Assembly: GCA_938045435.1 (NCBI GenBank)
Contig: CALIBA010000020.1
Location: 1-7,947 of the forward strand
Origin: an uncultured Selenomonas sp.
GTDB taxonomy: Bacteria; Bacillota; Negativicutes; Selenomonadales; Selenomonadaceae
Direction: 5' to 3'
Length of the DNA stretch: 7,947 nucleotides
The notes under the pieces are model-generated. The model worked only from the letters and a program-made list of their open reading frames with translations. It had not been told where the DNA came from and made no database searches. This document shows, in pieces, positions 1-7,200 of this stretch. The position numbers and the translations under genes were made by a program. How positions within the stretch are numbered: position 1 is the stretch's first letter; each line of letters begins with the position of its first letter.

Positions 1-665
1 ACGGTCTGCACTTCGAGGGTAAGATGGCAGAAGTACTCGAGAAGAAGGGCGTCGCAGTCACGAAGAACTTTGCGGACGCGAACATCAACTACATGGAGGA
101 GGACGGCAAGAAGATCGTCGACCCGCATTTCTGGTTCGATGTCGCCCTCTATAAACAGGCAACGGAGACGGCGGCCGCTGAGCTCATTAAGCTCGTTCCC
201 GCACACGAGAAGGAGATTCAGGAGAATCTAAAGAAGTATCTTGCCGATCTGGATGCGCTTGATGCGGAGATCACACAGAAGATTGCACAGATTCCCGAGG
301 GTCAGCGCAACCTCGTCACGCCGCACGATGCGTTCAACTACTTCTCCCGCCGCTACCACGTGAACGTCATCGCACCGCAGGGCGTCAGCACGGACTCCGA
401 GGTTGCAAATGCTGACATCGAGAAAACAGCAAACTACATTGTCGAGCACAAGGTCAAGGCAGTGTTCGCCGAGAGCACGACAAATCCTGAGCGTATGAAG
501 AAGCTTCAGGAGGTCTGTAAAATGAAAGGATTTGATGTAGAGATCGTAAGCGGTGAAGGAAACGAATTATTTTCCGACTCCCTTGCGCCAGATGGACAAA
601 AGGGGGATACCTATATTGATATGTACCGCAGTAACATAGATCTCATTGTTTCACATTTGAAGTAA
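1..665 (+). CDS. troA: Metal ABC transporter substrate-binding protein, TroA/PsaA (ZnuA-like) family, 5'-truncated
   Basis: Extracytoplasmic protein that captures a divalent metal and hands it to the permeases encoded just downstream. The reading frame is open from base 3 and enters the window inside the gene (residues GLHFEGK precede the first internal ATG at 24), so the signal peptide and roughly the first third of a usual 300-residue protein are missing. Counting from the ATG at 24, the four ligand positions of the family are visible: His35 in DPHFW, His101 in TPHDAF, Glu150 in FAESTTNP and Asp185 in FSDSLA. In the family, a Glu at the third position (as in PsaA) goes with Mn(II)/Fe(II) transporters, while zinc binders have His there. 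No His-rich loop is seen, which also argues against ZnuA. The family and role are secure; the metal is inferred. The symbol follows operon order; mntA or psaA would be equivalent. Codon use changes near base 520-550: 17 of the first 18 visible Glu codons are GAG, then both remaining ones are GAA. Confidence 0.93.
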   Translation, partial: GLHFEGKMAEVLEKKGVAVTKNFADANINYMEEDGKKIVDPHFWFDVALYKQATETAAAELIKLVPAHEKEIQENLKKYLADLDALDAEITQKIAQIPEGQRNLVTPHDAFNYFSRRYHVNVIAPQGVSTDSEVANADIEKTANYIVEHKVKAVFAESTTNPERMKKLQEVCKMKGFDVEIVSGEGNELFSDSLAPDGQKGDTYIDMYRSNIDLIVSHLK

Positions 666-692
666 ATATATCGAGCGGAAAACAATCAGCCG

Positions 693-723
693 CGGGAAAC
701 ATAGAGTTTTTCTGTGTTTCCCG
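693..723 (+). terminator. Intercistronic hairpin between binding-protein and ATPase genes (partial terminator or mRNA-stability element)
   Basis: A 12-base arm (693-704, CGGGAAACATAG) pairs with 712-723 (CTGTGTTTCCCG) with a single T-G wobble; a further A-T pair closes a five-base loop. A short, interrupted U-rich stretch follows (TATTTTA, 724-730). The stem is strong but the U-tract is weak, which fits a leaky terminator or a 3'-end protector that keeps binding-protein mRNA more abundant than the permease/ATPase mRNA. This is a common arrangement in binding-protein-dependent transporters. Because it is a near-perfect palindrome in DNA, a protein-binding operator is an alternative. It lies in the only sizeable gap of the operon. 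Confidence 0.6.
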
Positions 724-748
724 TATTTTAACAGGGAAGGGACGCAAA

Positions 749-1471
749 ATGGAAAACAACCAAAGCGTCATACATGTAGAGGATTTGACAATGGCATATC
801 AGCAGATGCCTGTACTCTGGGACATTGACCTTGATATACCTGAATATGTGCGCTGTGCAATTGTAGGTCCAAACGGCGCTGGAAAATCTACTATGATTAA
901 GGGCATCTTGGGGCTCTTGAAGCCTGTTTCTGGTACAGTACGCCTTTGGGGAAAACCTCTGTCTGAAGTACACAAACAAATCGCCTACGTACCGCAGCGT
1001 GGTTCTGTGCATTGGGATTTCCCCACAACGGTCTTCGATGTCGTACTGATGGGACGCTATGCACATCTCGGACTGATAAAACGCCCGAGAAAAGATGACC
1101 GAAGGCTTGCAATGAATGCACTCGAACAGATGAAAATGGCAGACTTTGCCGATCGACAAATCTCTGAACTGTCGGGCGGACAAAAACAACGTGTCTTTAT
1201 CGCCCGTGCACTTGCACAAGACGCACTGCTCTATATCATGGATGAGCCGCTTGCAGGTGTTGATGAGACAACAGAACTGATCATTATGGATAAATTCATA
1301 GAATTGCAAAAGGAGCATCGCACCGTTATCGCTGTCCATCATGATCTTAGTACACTAGACACATATTTCGACTATCTTGTTGTACTGAACCGTACCGTCA
1401 AGGCATCAGACTATATGGCGGTGCTAGATAAAGAAGCAGCACTTGCTCTCGCCTATCATGTAAAGGAGTGA
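749..1471 (+). CDS. troB: Metal ABC transporter ATP-binding protein
   Basis: Cytoplasmic ATPase of 240 residues that energises the manganese/iron-type importer; the length is normal for the family. All ABC motifs are present and intact: Walker A GPNGAGKST (40-48), Q-loop Gln83 in VPQR, signature LSGGQ (141-145), Walker B LLYIMDEP (160-167) with the catalytic Glu166, D-loop AGVD (169-172) and the switch His198 in VHHD. The ATG at 749 is preceded by a purine-rich AAGGGA (737-742) six bases upstream. It follows the binding-protein gene after an 83-base spacer with a hairpin, and its stop codon lies inside the ribosome-binding region of the next gene, so translation is probably coupled. Codon use is mixed (GAA and GAG both common), unlike the GAG-biased gene before it. 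Substrate specificity comes from the neighbours, not from this sequence. Confidence 0.96.
   Translation: MENNQSVIHVEDLTMAYQQMPVLWDIDLDIPEYVRCAIVGPNGAGKSTMIKGILGLLKPVSGTVRLWGKPLSEVHKQIAYVPQRGSVHWDFPTTVFDVVLMGRYAHLGLIKRPRKDDRRLAMNALEQMKMADFADRQISELSGGQKQRVFIARALAQDALLYIMDEPLAGVDETTELIIMDKFIELQKEHRTVIAVHHDLSTLDTYFDYLVVLNRTVKASDYMAVLDKEAALALAYHVKE
1462..1468 (+). promoter_or_regulatory. Ribosome-binding site that sets the start of permease 1
   Basis: AAAGGAG ends eight bases before the ATG at 1477, ideal spacing. A GTG three codons upstream in the same frame (1468) overlaps the last base of this site and has no Shine-Dalgarno sequence of its own at the right distance, so the ATG is preferred. 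The site overlaps the end of the ATPase gene. Confidence 0.75.
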
Positions 1472-1476
1472 CAGAA

Positions 1477-2352
1477 ATGGATATTCTGATGAACTACACC
1501 TTTCAGATTGTCGCATTTGGAAGCATTATGCTCGCTGTCGCAGCTGGTCCTGTGGGCGCATTCAGTGTATACAAAGGGCAAAGTCTCATTGGTGACGCCA
1601 TTGGACATTCAACCTTTCCTGGCATCATCCTTGCCTATATGATCTTCGCCACACGCAGCCCTATCATTCTGCTCATTGGAGCAATTGCAGCTGGTGCCAC
1701 AAGCTACGCACTGATCCAGCTTGCGCATGAAGATAAGCGTCTCGGATTAGATGCAAATCTTGCCATATTCCTCTCTGGATTTTTTGGTTTAGGTATGGCA
1801 CTTAAGAGTTTTATCCAAGGAAACCACGACTATATAGGCGCATCACAAGCGGGGCTCGGCACTTACATCTTTGGACAAGCAGCCTATATGCTTGAGGTTG
1901 ATGTCCTTCTAATTTCAATAGTATCTACTATCTGTCTGCTGATTTTAGTCCTCTTTTACAAAGAGCTGAAGCTTTTTGTCTTTGATGCAGAGTATGCACA
2001 AATTGCAGGGATGCCTTGCCGATTTCTAAGTGTACTGCTGCTCATCATGACCATCGCAGTCATTGGCATTGGTATCAAGGCTGTGGGGGCAATCCTCATC
2101 AGCTCCTTTCTCATCATCCCCTGTGTTGCAGCAAATCAGTGGTCGAATAAGTTCGCACACGTTCTCCTTCTGAGCAGCTTCATCGGTGCAGTTTCAGCGC
2201 TCGTCGGAACATACATCAGTACACTCGAGCAGGGTATGTCCACTGGGCCAAGCATCATTCTTGTTGCCTGCCTCATCGCCTTTTTCTCTCTTCTGTGCGG
2301 GCCGAAGGGAATCCTTAACACTATGATGAAACGGAGACACTCACATGGATGA
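1477..2352 (+). CDS. troC: Metal ABC transporter permease 1, ABC-3 (TroC/ZnuB) family
   Basis: Integral inner-membrane subunit of 291 residues from the ATG at 1477, the usual length for the family. The protein is hydrophobic almost throughout, with about eight likely membrane segments (roughly 8-30, 47-58, 62-82, 94-112, 141-162, 184-200, 203-219, 227-247 and 257-275, the exact number being uncertain by one). Family hallmarks are the Asp40-x3-His44 pair in GDAIGHSTFPG, which corresponds to the Asp/His pair reported as channel metal ligands in PsaC; the cytoplasmic coupling segment FDAEYAQIAGMP (169-180) that contacts the ATPase; and KAVGAILISSFLIIP (201-215). It overlaps the second permease gene by eight bases, so the two are likely made in matched amounts and pair as a heterodimer, although a homodimer for either cannot be excluded. 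Confidence 0.94.
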   Translation: MDILMNYTFQIVAFGSIMLAVAAGPVGAFSVYKGQSLIGDAIGHSTFPGIILAYMIFATRSPIILLIGAIAAGATSYALIQLAHEDKRLGLDANLAIFLSGFFGLGMALKSFIQGNHDYIGASQAGLGTYIFGQAAYMLEVDVLLISIVSTICLLILVLFYKELKLFVFDAEYAQIAGMPCRFLSVLLLIMTIAVIGIGIKAVGAILISSFLIIPCVAANQWSNKFAHVLLLSSFIGAVSALVGTYISTLEQGMSTGPSIILVACLIAFFSLLCGPKGILNTMMKRRHSHG

Positions 2353-3445
2353 CGCATTGCTTGTTCTCCTACTGACAGCAGCGGCATGTGCGCCGCTCGG
2401 TGTCTTTTTAATCCTGCGCCGCCTTTCGATGATGGCAGATGCAATCAGTCACACCGTACTGCTCGGAATCGTACTTACCTTCTTCATCACGAATGATCTC
2501 AATTCACCATGGCTCCTCTTCGGTGCTGCGCTCATGGGTGTTGTCACAGTATCGCTCGTGGAACTGCTGGGCAAGACGAACCTTATTCAATACGATGATG
2601 CCATTGGTGTCGTCTTTCCCATGCTGTTCGCGTTTGCTGTTATCCTTATCAGCAAGTTTGCAGCAAATGCTCATCTTGATACGGATATGGTGCTTATGGG
2701 TGAGGTAATTTATGCAGGGCTGAATACCGAAAAAGTTCTTGGCATAGAGATCGCATCTTCTGCTCTTAAGATGGGTGGTCTTGCCCTCATGATTACAGGC
2801 TTCATCTCTATATTCTATAAAGAGCTTAAAGTATCTACATTTGACGGAGAATACGCAAAGCTTATCGGTGTTCCGACCGGCATCCTATTCTACACATTTA
2901 TGTCACTGACATCACTGACGACAGTCGCAGCATTTGATGCGGTCGGTTCAATTCTTGTCATCTCCTTTTTTATCGCCCCTGGTGCAACGGCACTTCTATT
3001 CACAAAAAAATTATCGGATACATTGATTCTTGCACTTTTATTCAGTATGATAAACAGTATCGTCGGTTATGGTTGTGCTGTGCATATGAATGCCTCCATC
3101 TCAGGTCTCTGTGCTGTCATCAATATGATTGTTTACATATTTGCATTGCTCATAAGTCCCAAAGGTGCAATCACCTCATACATCCGCCGCATACGGAGCG
3201 TGCGGCAAATGCAGCGAGAGCTTTTCATCCTCCACATTGGAAAACATACCGCAAAGAATGAACTCAGTCCAGAAAACCATGCTTTGGAGATCGGTGACCA
3301 TCTAAAATGGGATCTTCCTCGTGTTCGCCGTATCAGCCAAGAGCTCCTATCCACGGGTGTGCTGCGCCAAAGTGGTGACTATTATCTCCTGACAGCAGAA
3401 GGACAAACGCTATATACTGCACTTTGCAAGCGATATTATATTTAG
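2345..3445 (+). CDS. troD: Metal ABC transporter permease 2, ABC-3 family, with C-terminal winged-helix-like domain
   Basis: Inner-membrane subunit of 366 residues. The first 275 or so form an ordinary ABC-3 permease: Asp32-x3-His36 in MADAISHTVL, coupling segment FDGEYAKLIGVP (166-177) and FDAVGSILVISFFIAPG (197-213). After the last membrane segment (about 255-270) comes a basic, soluble stretch (280-305) and then a domain resembling a DtxR-type winged helix (about 308-358), ending in the wing-like GDYYLLTAEG (344-353). Residues 326-353 align without gaps to residues 39-66 of the regulator encoded next door, sharing the VL and LTxxG pattern. An extended permease of similar length is known for Treponema TroD, and in Chlamydia YtgCR a permease is fused to a whole repressor. 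Start: ATG at 2345, with GGAG at 2333-2336 eight bases upstream, overlapping permease 1 by eight bases. The role of the tail is unknown. Confidence 0.93.
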   Translation: MDDALLVLLLTAAACAPLGVFLILRRLSMMADAISHTVLLGIVLTFFITNDLNSPWLLFGAALMGVVTVSLVELLGKTNLIQYDDAIGVVFPMLFAFAVILISKFAANAHLDTDMVLMGEVIYAGLNTEKVLGIEIASSALKMGGLALMITGFISIFYKELKVSTFDGEYAKLIGVPTGILFYTFMSLTSLTTVAAFDAVGSILVISFFIAPGATALLFTKKLSDTLILALLFSMINSIVGYGCAVHMNASISGLCAVINMIVYIFALLISPKGAITSYIRRIRSVRQMQRELFILHIGKHTAKNELSPENHALEIGDHLKWDLPRVRRISQELLSTGVLRQSGDYYLLTAEGQTLYTALCKRYYI

Positions 3446-3449
3446 GAGA
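3444..3449 (+). promoter_or_regulatory. Ribosome-binding site that sets the start of the regulator
   Basis: AGGAGA overlaps the TAG stop of permease 2 and sits seven bases before the ATG at 3457. The frame is open further upstream to a TTG at 3424, but that lies inside the permease gene, lacks a Shine-Dalgarno sequence and would add eleven residues not found at the start of DtxR-family proteins. Confidence 0.75.
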
Positions 3450-3456
3450 ATATCAC

Positions 3457-4134
3457 ATGGAAATACATCCGCAATGGGAAGAATACATTGTTGCGATTTT
3501 TAAGCTAAGTCATAGGCAGGGAAAGGCAACGAATAAGGAACTGAGCAAGTGGCTCTCCGTTTCTCCTTCACTTGTCACAGAGACCATCAAAAAGATGCAG
3601 GCAGCCGGCGTTCTCACTGATGGAAAAAATCTCATTATGTTAACCGATGCCGGAGACGCTGCCGCGCGGCACATCATCTCAAAACACCGCCTATGGGAGT
3701 ATTTTCTCACTGAACGCCTAAACTATAACTGGAAGGATGTGCACACACAAGCAAGTGCTCTGCAGAGCGCGACATCCGATGAGCTTTTTGAAAAACTCAA
3801 TGACTTTTTACAGCGCCCCTCTGCCTGCCCGCATGGCGGTGCCATCTTTGCGAATCAAGAGGAAGAATTAAAGGGACTCATCCCCCTGTCCGAAGCCGTT
3901 CCGGGCGGCTGCTATACTATACGCCGTATTCCAGATAATACAGCTCTACTTGAGTATATCGAGCATATTGGTCTCGCCCTCGGGCAAACGCTTGTCATCA
4001 GAGGGTATGAGGCATTTGATCACACGGCAATCATCGAGGCGGCAGGAAAAGAAATTCGCATCTCACCAAAAGCATGTGTAGACATTTATCTCGCCCCACA
4101 CGTGAACGTGGGCGACCCTGTTCCAAAAACATAA
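3457..4134 (+). CDS. DtxR/MntR-family metal-dependent transcriptional regulator with SH3-like C-terminal domain
   Basis: Cytoplasmic DNA-binding protein of 225 residues, likely controlling this transporter operon. Domains in order: winged helix (about 5-68; recognition helix near SVSPSLVTETIKKM, wing ending in LTDAG), dimerisation and metal-binding domain (about 69-125, ending in the family's CPHG), and a FeoA/SH3-like domain (about 141-212). It is thus the DtxR/ScaR-like long form, not the 142-residue Bacillus MntR form. By alignment to DtxR, the ancillary-site residues His77, Glu81 and His96 are kept (DtxR His79, Glu83, His98), but the primary-site positions Cys102, Glu105 and His106 are Ser100, Gln103 and Ser104 in the stretch VHTQASALQSATS. 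MntR has Glu, Glu, His there. Glu9 stands near MntR Asp8, and MntR Glu11 is Val12. Metal sensing may therefore differ or be weakened. It is the last gene of the operon, eleven bases after permease 2 and before a terminator. Family assignment is secure; the sensed metal is not known. Confidence 0.93.
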   Translation: MEIHPQWEEYIVAIFKLSHRQGKATNKELSKWLSVSPSLVTETIKKMQAAGVLTDGKNLIMLTDAGDAAARHIISKHRLWEYFLTERLNYNWKDVHTQASALQSATSDELFEKLNDFLQRPSACPHGGAIFANQEEELKGLIPLSEAVPGGCYTIRRIPDNTALLEYIEHIGLALGQTLVIRGYEAFDHTAIIEAAGKEIRISPKACVDIYLAPHVNVGDPVPKT

Positions 4135-4147
4135 TATCAATCCAGCA

Positions 4148-4194
4148 AAAATCCGTTCATCCTAGTTTTATATACATAAGGACGAACGGATTTT
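4148..4194. terminator. Bidirectional intrinsic terminator between the convergent metal operon and purL
   Basis: Arms 4148-4158 (AAAATCCGTTC) and 4184-4194 (GAACGGATTTT) pair perfectly over 11 bases. Past one A-C mismatch, four more pairs form (4160-4163 with 4179-4182), leaving a 15-base loop. On the + strand the stem ends in TTTTGTTTTG, and on the - strand in TTTTTG, so both transcripts can end here. The hairpin starts 13 bases after the regulator's stop and lies 19 bases beyond the purL stop, which accounts for nearly all of the short gap between the two genes. Confidence 0.85.
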
Positions 4195-4213
4195 GTTTTG
4201 AAAAATATTTTCT

Positions 4214-7200
4214 TTATTCCATAAAATAGGCTGCACCGGATTCAAAGATCATTTGATTCATGTTGCCAGGTACATTTTTACTGATATTTTCACCAATGCG
4301 TTCAGCATGTGCCATGCGTCCATAGATTCTTCCATCGGGACTGGTGATGCCTTCAATGGCATTTACTGATCCATTCGGATTATATGGCTGGGCGAGTGCC
4401 GGCTCTCCTTTCTCATTGACATACTGTGTAGCGATCTGTCCGCAACGCCGAAGATGCGCAACTGTATGCACATCGGCATAGAACCGCCCCTCACCATGGG
4501 AAACGGCAATCGTATGCGTATCACCGACGTTCACACGCGCAAGCCATGGTGATAGATTCGAGGCGACCTTGACGCGCACAGTCTGTGATATATGCCGGCC
4601 GATATTGTTGTATGTCAATGTTGGGGTATTTTCATCCAAATCACGAATCTCTCCATATGGCAATAGACCAAGCTTTAAGAGTGCCTGGAATCCGTTGCAG
4701 ATGCCAAGGATAAGACCGTCCTGATCACACAGCAGGCGCTGCACGGCATCTGCTATTGCAGGTGCACGGAACATGGCTGCGATGAATTTGCCTGTGCCGT
4801 CCGGCTCGTCGCCGCCGCTGAAGCCGCCCGGCAGCATAAGGATCTGCGATCTCTGAATGGATGCGGCAATTGCGGTGACTGTCTCCTCCACTGCCTGTGG
4901 AGTGAGGTTACGTACGACGACCATCTCCGGAACAGCACCCACGCGCTCCCATGCGCGTGCAGAATCATACTCACAGTTCGTACCAGGAAATACCGGAATG
5001 CAGACACGTGGCCGTGCAATTTTTACTGCACAGCTTACTCGCTCCTCTCTGATATACGGCACATAGTTCGGGTGATGAACCTTGTGCACAGGTTGTGGTA
5101 TATGGGTTGGAAAAATTTTTTCAAGCGGTTTTTTATATGCCTCCAGGACATCTGCCAACATAATGGTATCTTCTTCAGTAATGATACTCGGAACACTGCG
5201 AACCTCACCAAGCTCTACTGCTTCTTTGATCCCAAGCTCTGTGTCGATATCAAACGATGGTGAAACTTCAAGCAGAATGGTTCCATAAAGGGGCTGAAAG
5301 AGCATCTCCTGTGAAGGCGTGCATGTGAACTTGAAACCAAGACCATTTCCAAGACACATCTTTGAAATGGCCGCTGCAATACCGCCCTTTCCAACACTCT
5401 GCGCTGAAAATACTTTTTTATCTGCGATGAGGTTGTAGATTTTACTAAAATTTGTACGAAGCTGCGCGAATACAGGAAGATCCTGTGCATCATATGCAGC
5501 GGGAACCATAATGATCTTATTATCTGGACATTTGAATTCAGGTGAGATGACTCCATCTGCATGAACAGTCGTTACTGCAAATGCAACGAGCGTCGGCGGC
5601 ACGCTCAGATGTTCGAAAGTCCCGGACATGGAATCTTTTCCGCCAATCGCAGGAATCCCCAGCTCATACTGTGCACGGAGTGCACCAAGAAGGGCAGCAA
5701 AGGGACGCCCCCACTTCTTTGGAGCCATACCAAGACGCTCGAAATATTCCTGCAATGTCAGTCGAATCGTATCTGTGCGTCCACCCGTCGCTGCAATCTT
5801 CGCCACAGCTTCAACAACCGCAAAAACTGCACCATGAAACGGACTCCATGTAGAAAGATCCGGGTCAAAACCAAACGCCATCACAGAAGCCGTATTTGTC
5901 TCCCCAAAGCGCACAGGAATCTTTGCAACCATCGCCTCCGATGGTGTCATCTGATACTTTCCGCCCAATGGCATGAGAACCGTCGCCGCACCAACCGTCG
6001 AATCAAATCGCTCAATAAGCCCCTTTTGACTACATACATTGAGGTCACTAAGATTGGCAAGCCACCTTACTTCTAAATCGTCCTCAGCTTCCTGCACGAT
6101 AGATGGAATCTGTCGAAGATATGGCACACTCTCATCAGGTGCCTCAACAATCGTCTGCACATGTTGGCGTACGCCATTTGTTGCAAGAAAACTGCGCGCA
6201 ATCCGTACAATCTCCTTGCCGCGCCATTTCATGATAAGGTATGGCTCTGTACTCACGACAGCGACCTCAGTCGCCTCAAGATTTTCTGCATCCGCATGAT
6301 GTAGGAACGCTTGGACATCCTTTGGAGAAAGCACCACTGCCATGCGCTCCTGCGACTCAGAGATCGCAAGCTCCGTACCATCAAGACCCTCATACTTCTT
6401 AGGTACGGCGTCGAGATCGATCGTCAGCCCATCCGCAAGTTCCCCGATGGCAACTGCGACACCGCCCGCACCAAAATCGTTACAGCGCTTAATCATGCGG
6501 CTGACCTCTGGATTCCGAAAGAGCCGCTGGATCTTGCGCTCCGTCGGCGGGTTGCCCTTCTGTACCTCAGCGCCCGATGTCGTGAGTGATGCCTCCGTAT
6601 GCTGCTTCGACGATCCGGTCGCACCGCCGATGCCGTCACGCCCGGTGCGTCCGCCAAGCAGGACGATAACATCACCTGGAACCGGACGCTCCCGTACAAC
6701 CTGTGCAGCAGGTGCGGCACCGATGACTGCGCCAATCTCCATGCGCTTTGCAAGATACCCCTTGTGATAGATCTCGCGCACCTGCCCCGTTGCAAGTCCA
6801 ATCTGGTTTCCATAGGAGCTGTATCCCTCCGCTGCACCAAGTGAGATCTTTTTCTGTGGGAGTTTCCCTGGCAATGTCTCCTCAATCGGCACGCGTGGGT
6901 CAGATGCTCCCGTTACACGCATTGCCTGATAGACGTAGGAACGCCCCGAAAGCGGGTCACGGATTGCGCCGCCGAGACAGGTTGCCGCACCGCCAAATGG
7001 CTCAATCTCTGTCGGATGGTTGTGCGTCTCGTTTTTGAACATGAGGAGCCAATCCTCATCTTTCCCATCCACATCCACTGTGATATGGATGCTGCATGCA
7101 TTGATCTCCTCTGATTCGTCAAGATCTTTGAGCTTCCCCTCTGCACGCAGCATCTTCATCCCTATGACAGCAATATCCATAAGCGTCATATCGCGCCGCT

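Noticed and set aside
666..748. Riboswitch or new promoter upstream of the ATPase gene
   Set aside because: The 83-base gap is too short for a known Mn or Mg riboswitch plus expression platform, and I see no convincing -35/-10 pair; a single hairpin accounts for its structure.
728..1342. 204-residue open frame on the - strand opposite the ATPase gene
   Set aside because: It lies wholly opposite a gene with every ABC ATPase motif, its translation shows no recognisable domain and is rich in Cys and His in no ordered pattern, and it has no neighbours on that strand.
1468..1476. GTG at 1468 as start of permease 1
   Set aside because: It overlaps the ribosome-binding site that is ideally placed for the ATG at 1477, and would add only three residues.
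3424..3456. TTG at 3424 as start of the regulator
   Set aside because: It lies inside permease 2 without a ribosome-binding site, whereas AGGAGA is well spaced for the ATG at 3457, where DtxR-family homology also begins.
5561..6076. 171-residue open frame on the + strand inside purL
   Set aside because: It is antisense to conserved PurL coding sequence, has the irregular Arg/Cys/His-rich composition of a shadow frame and no family resemblance. The same holds for the other + strand frames between 4857 and 7693.
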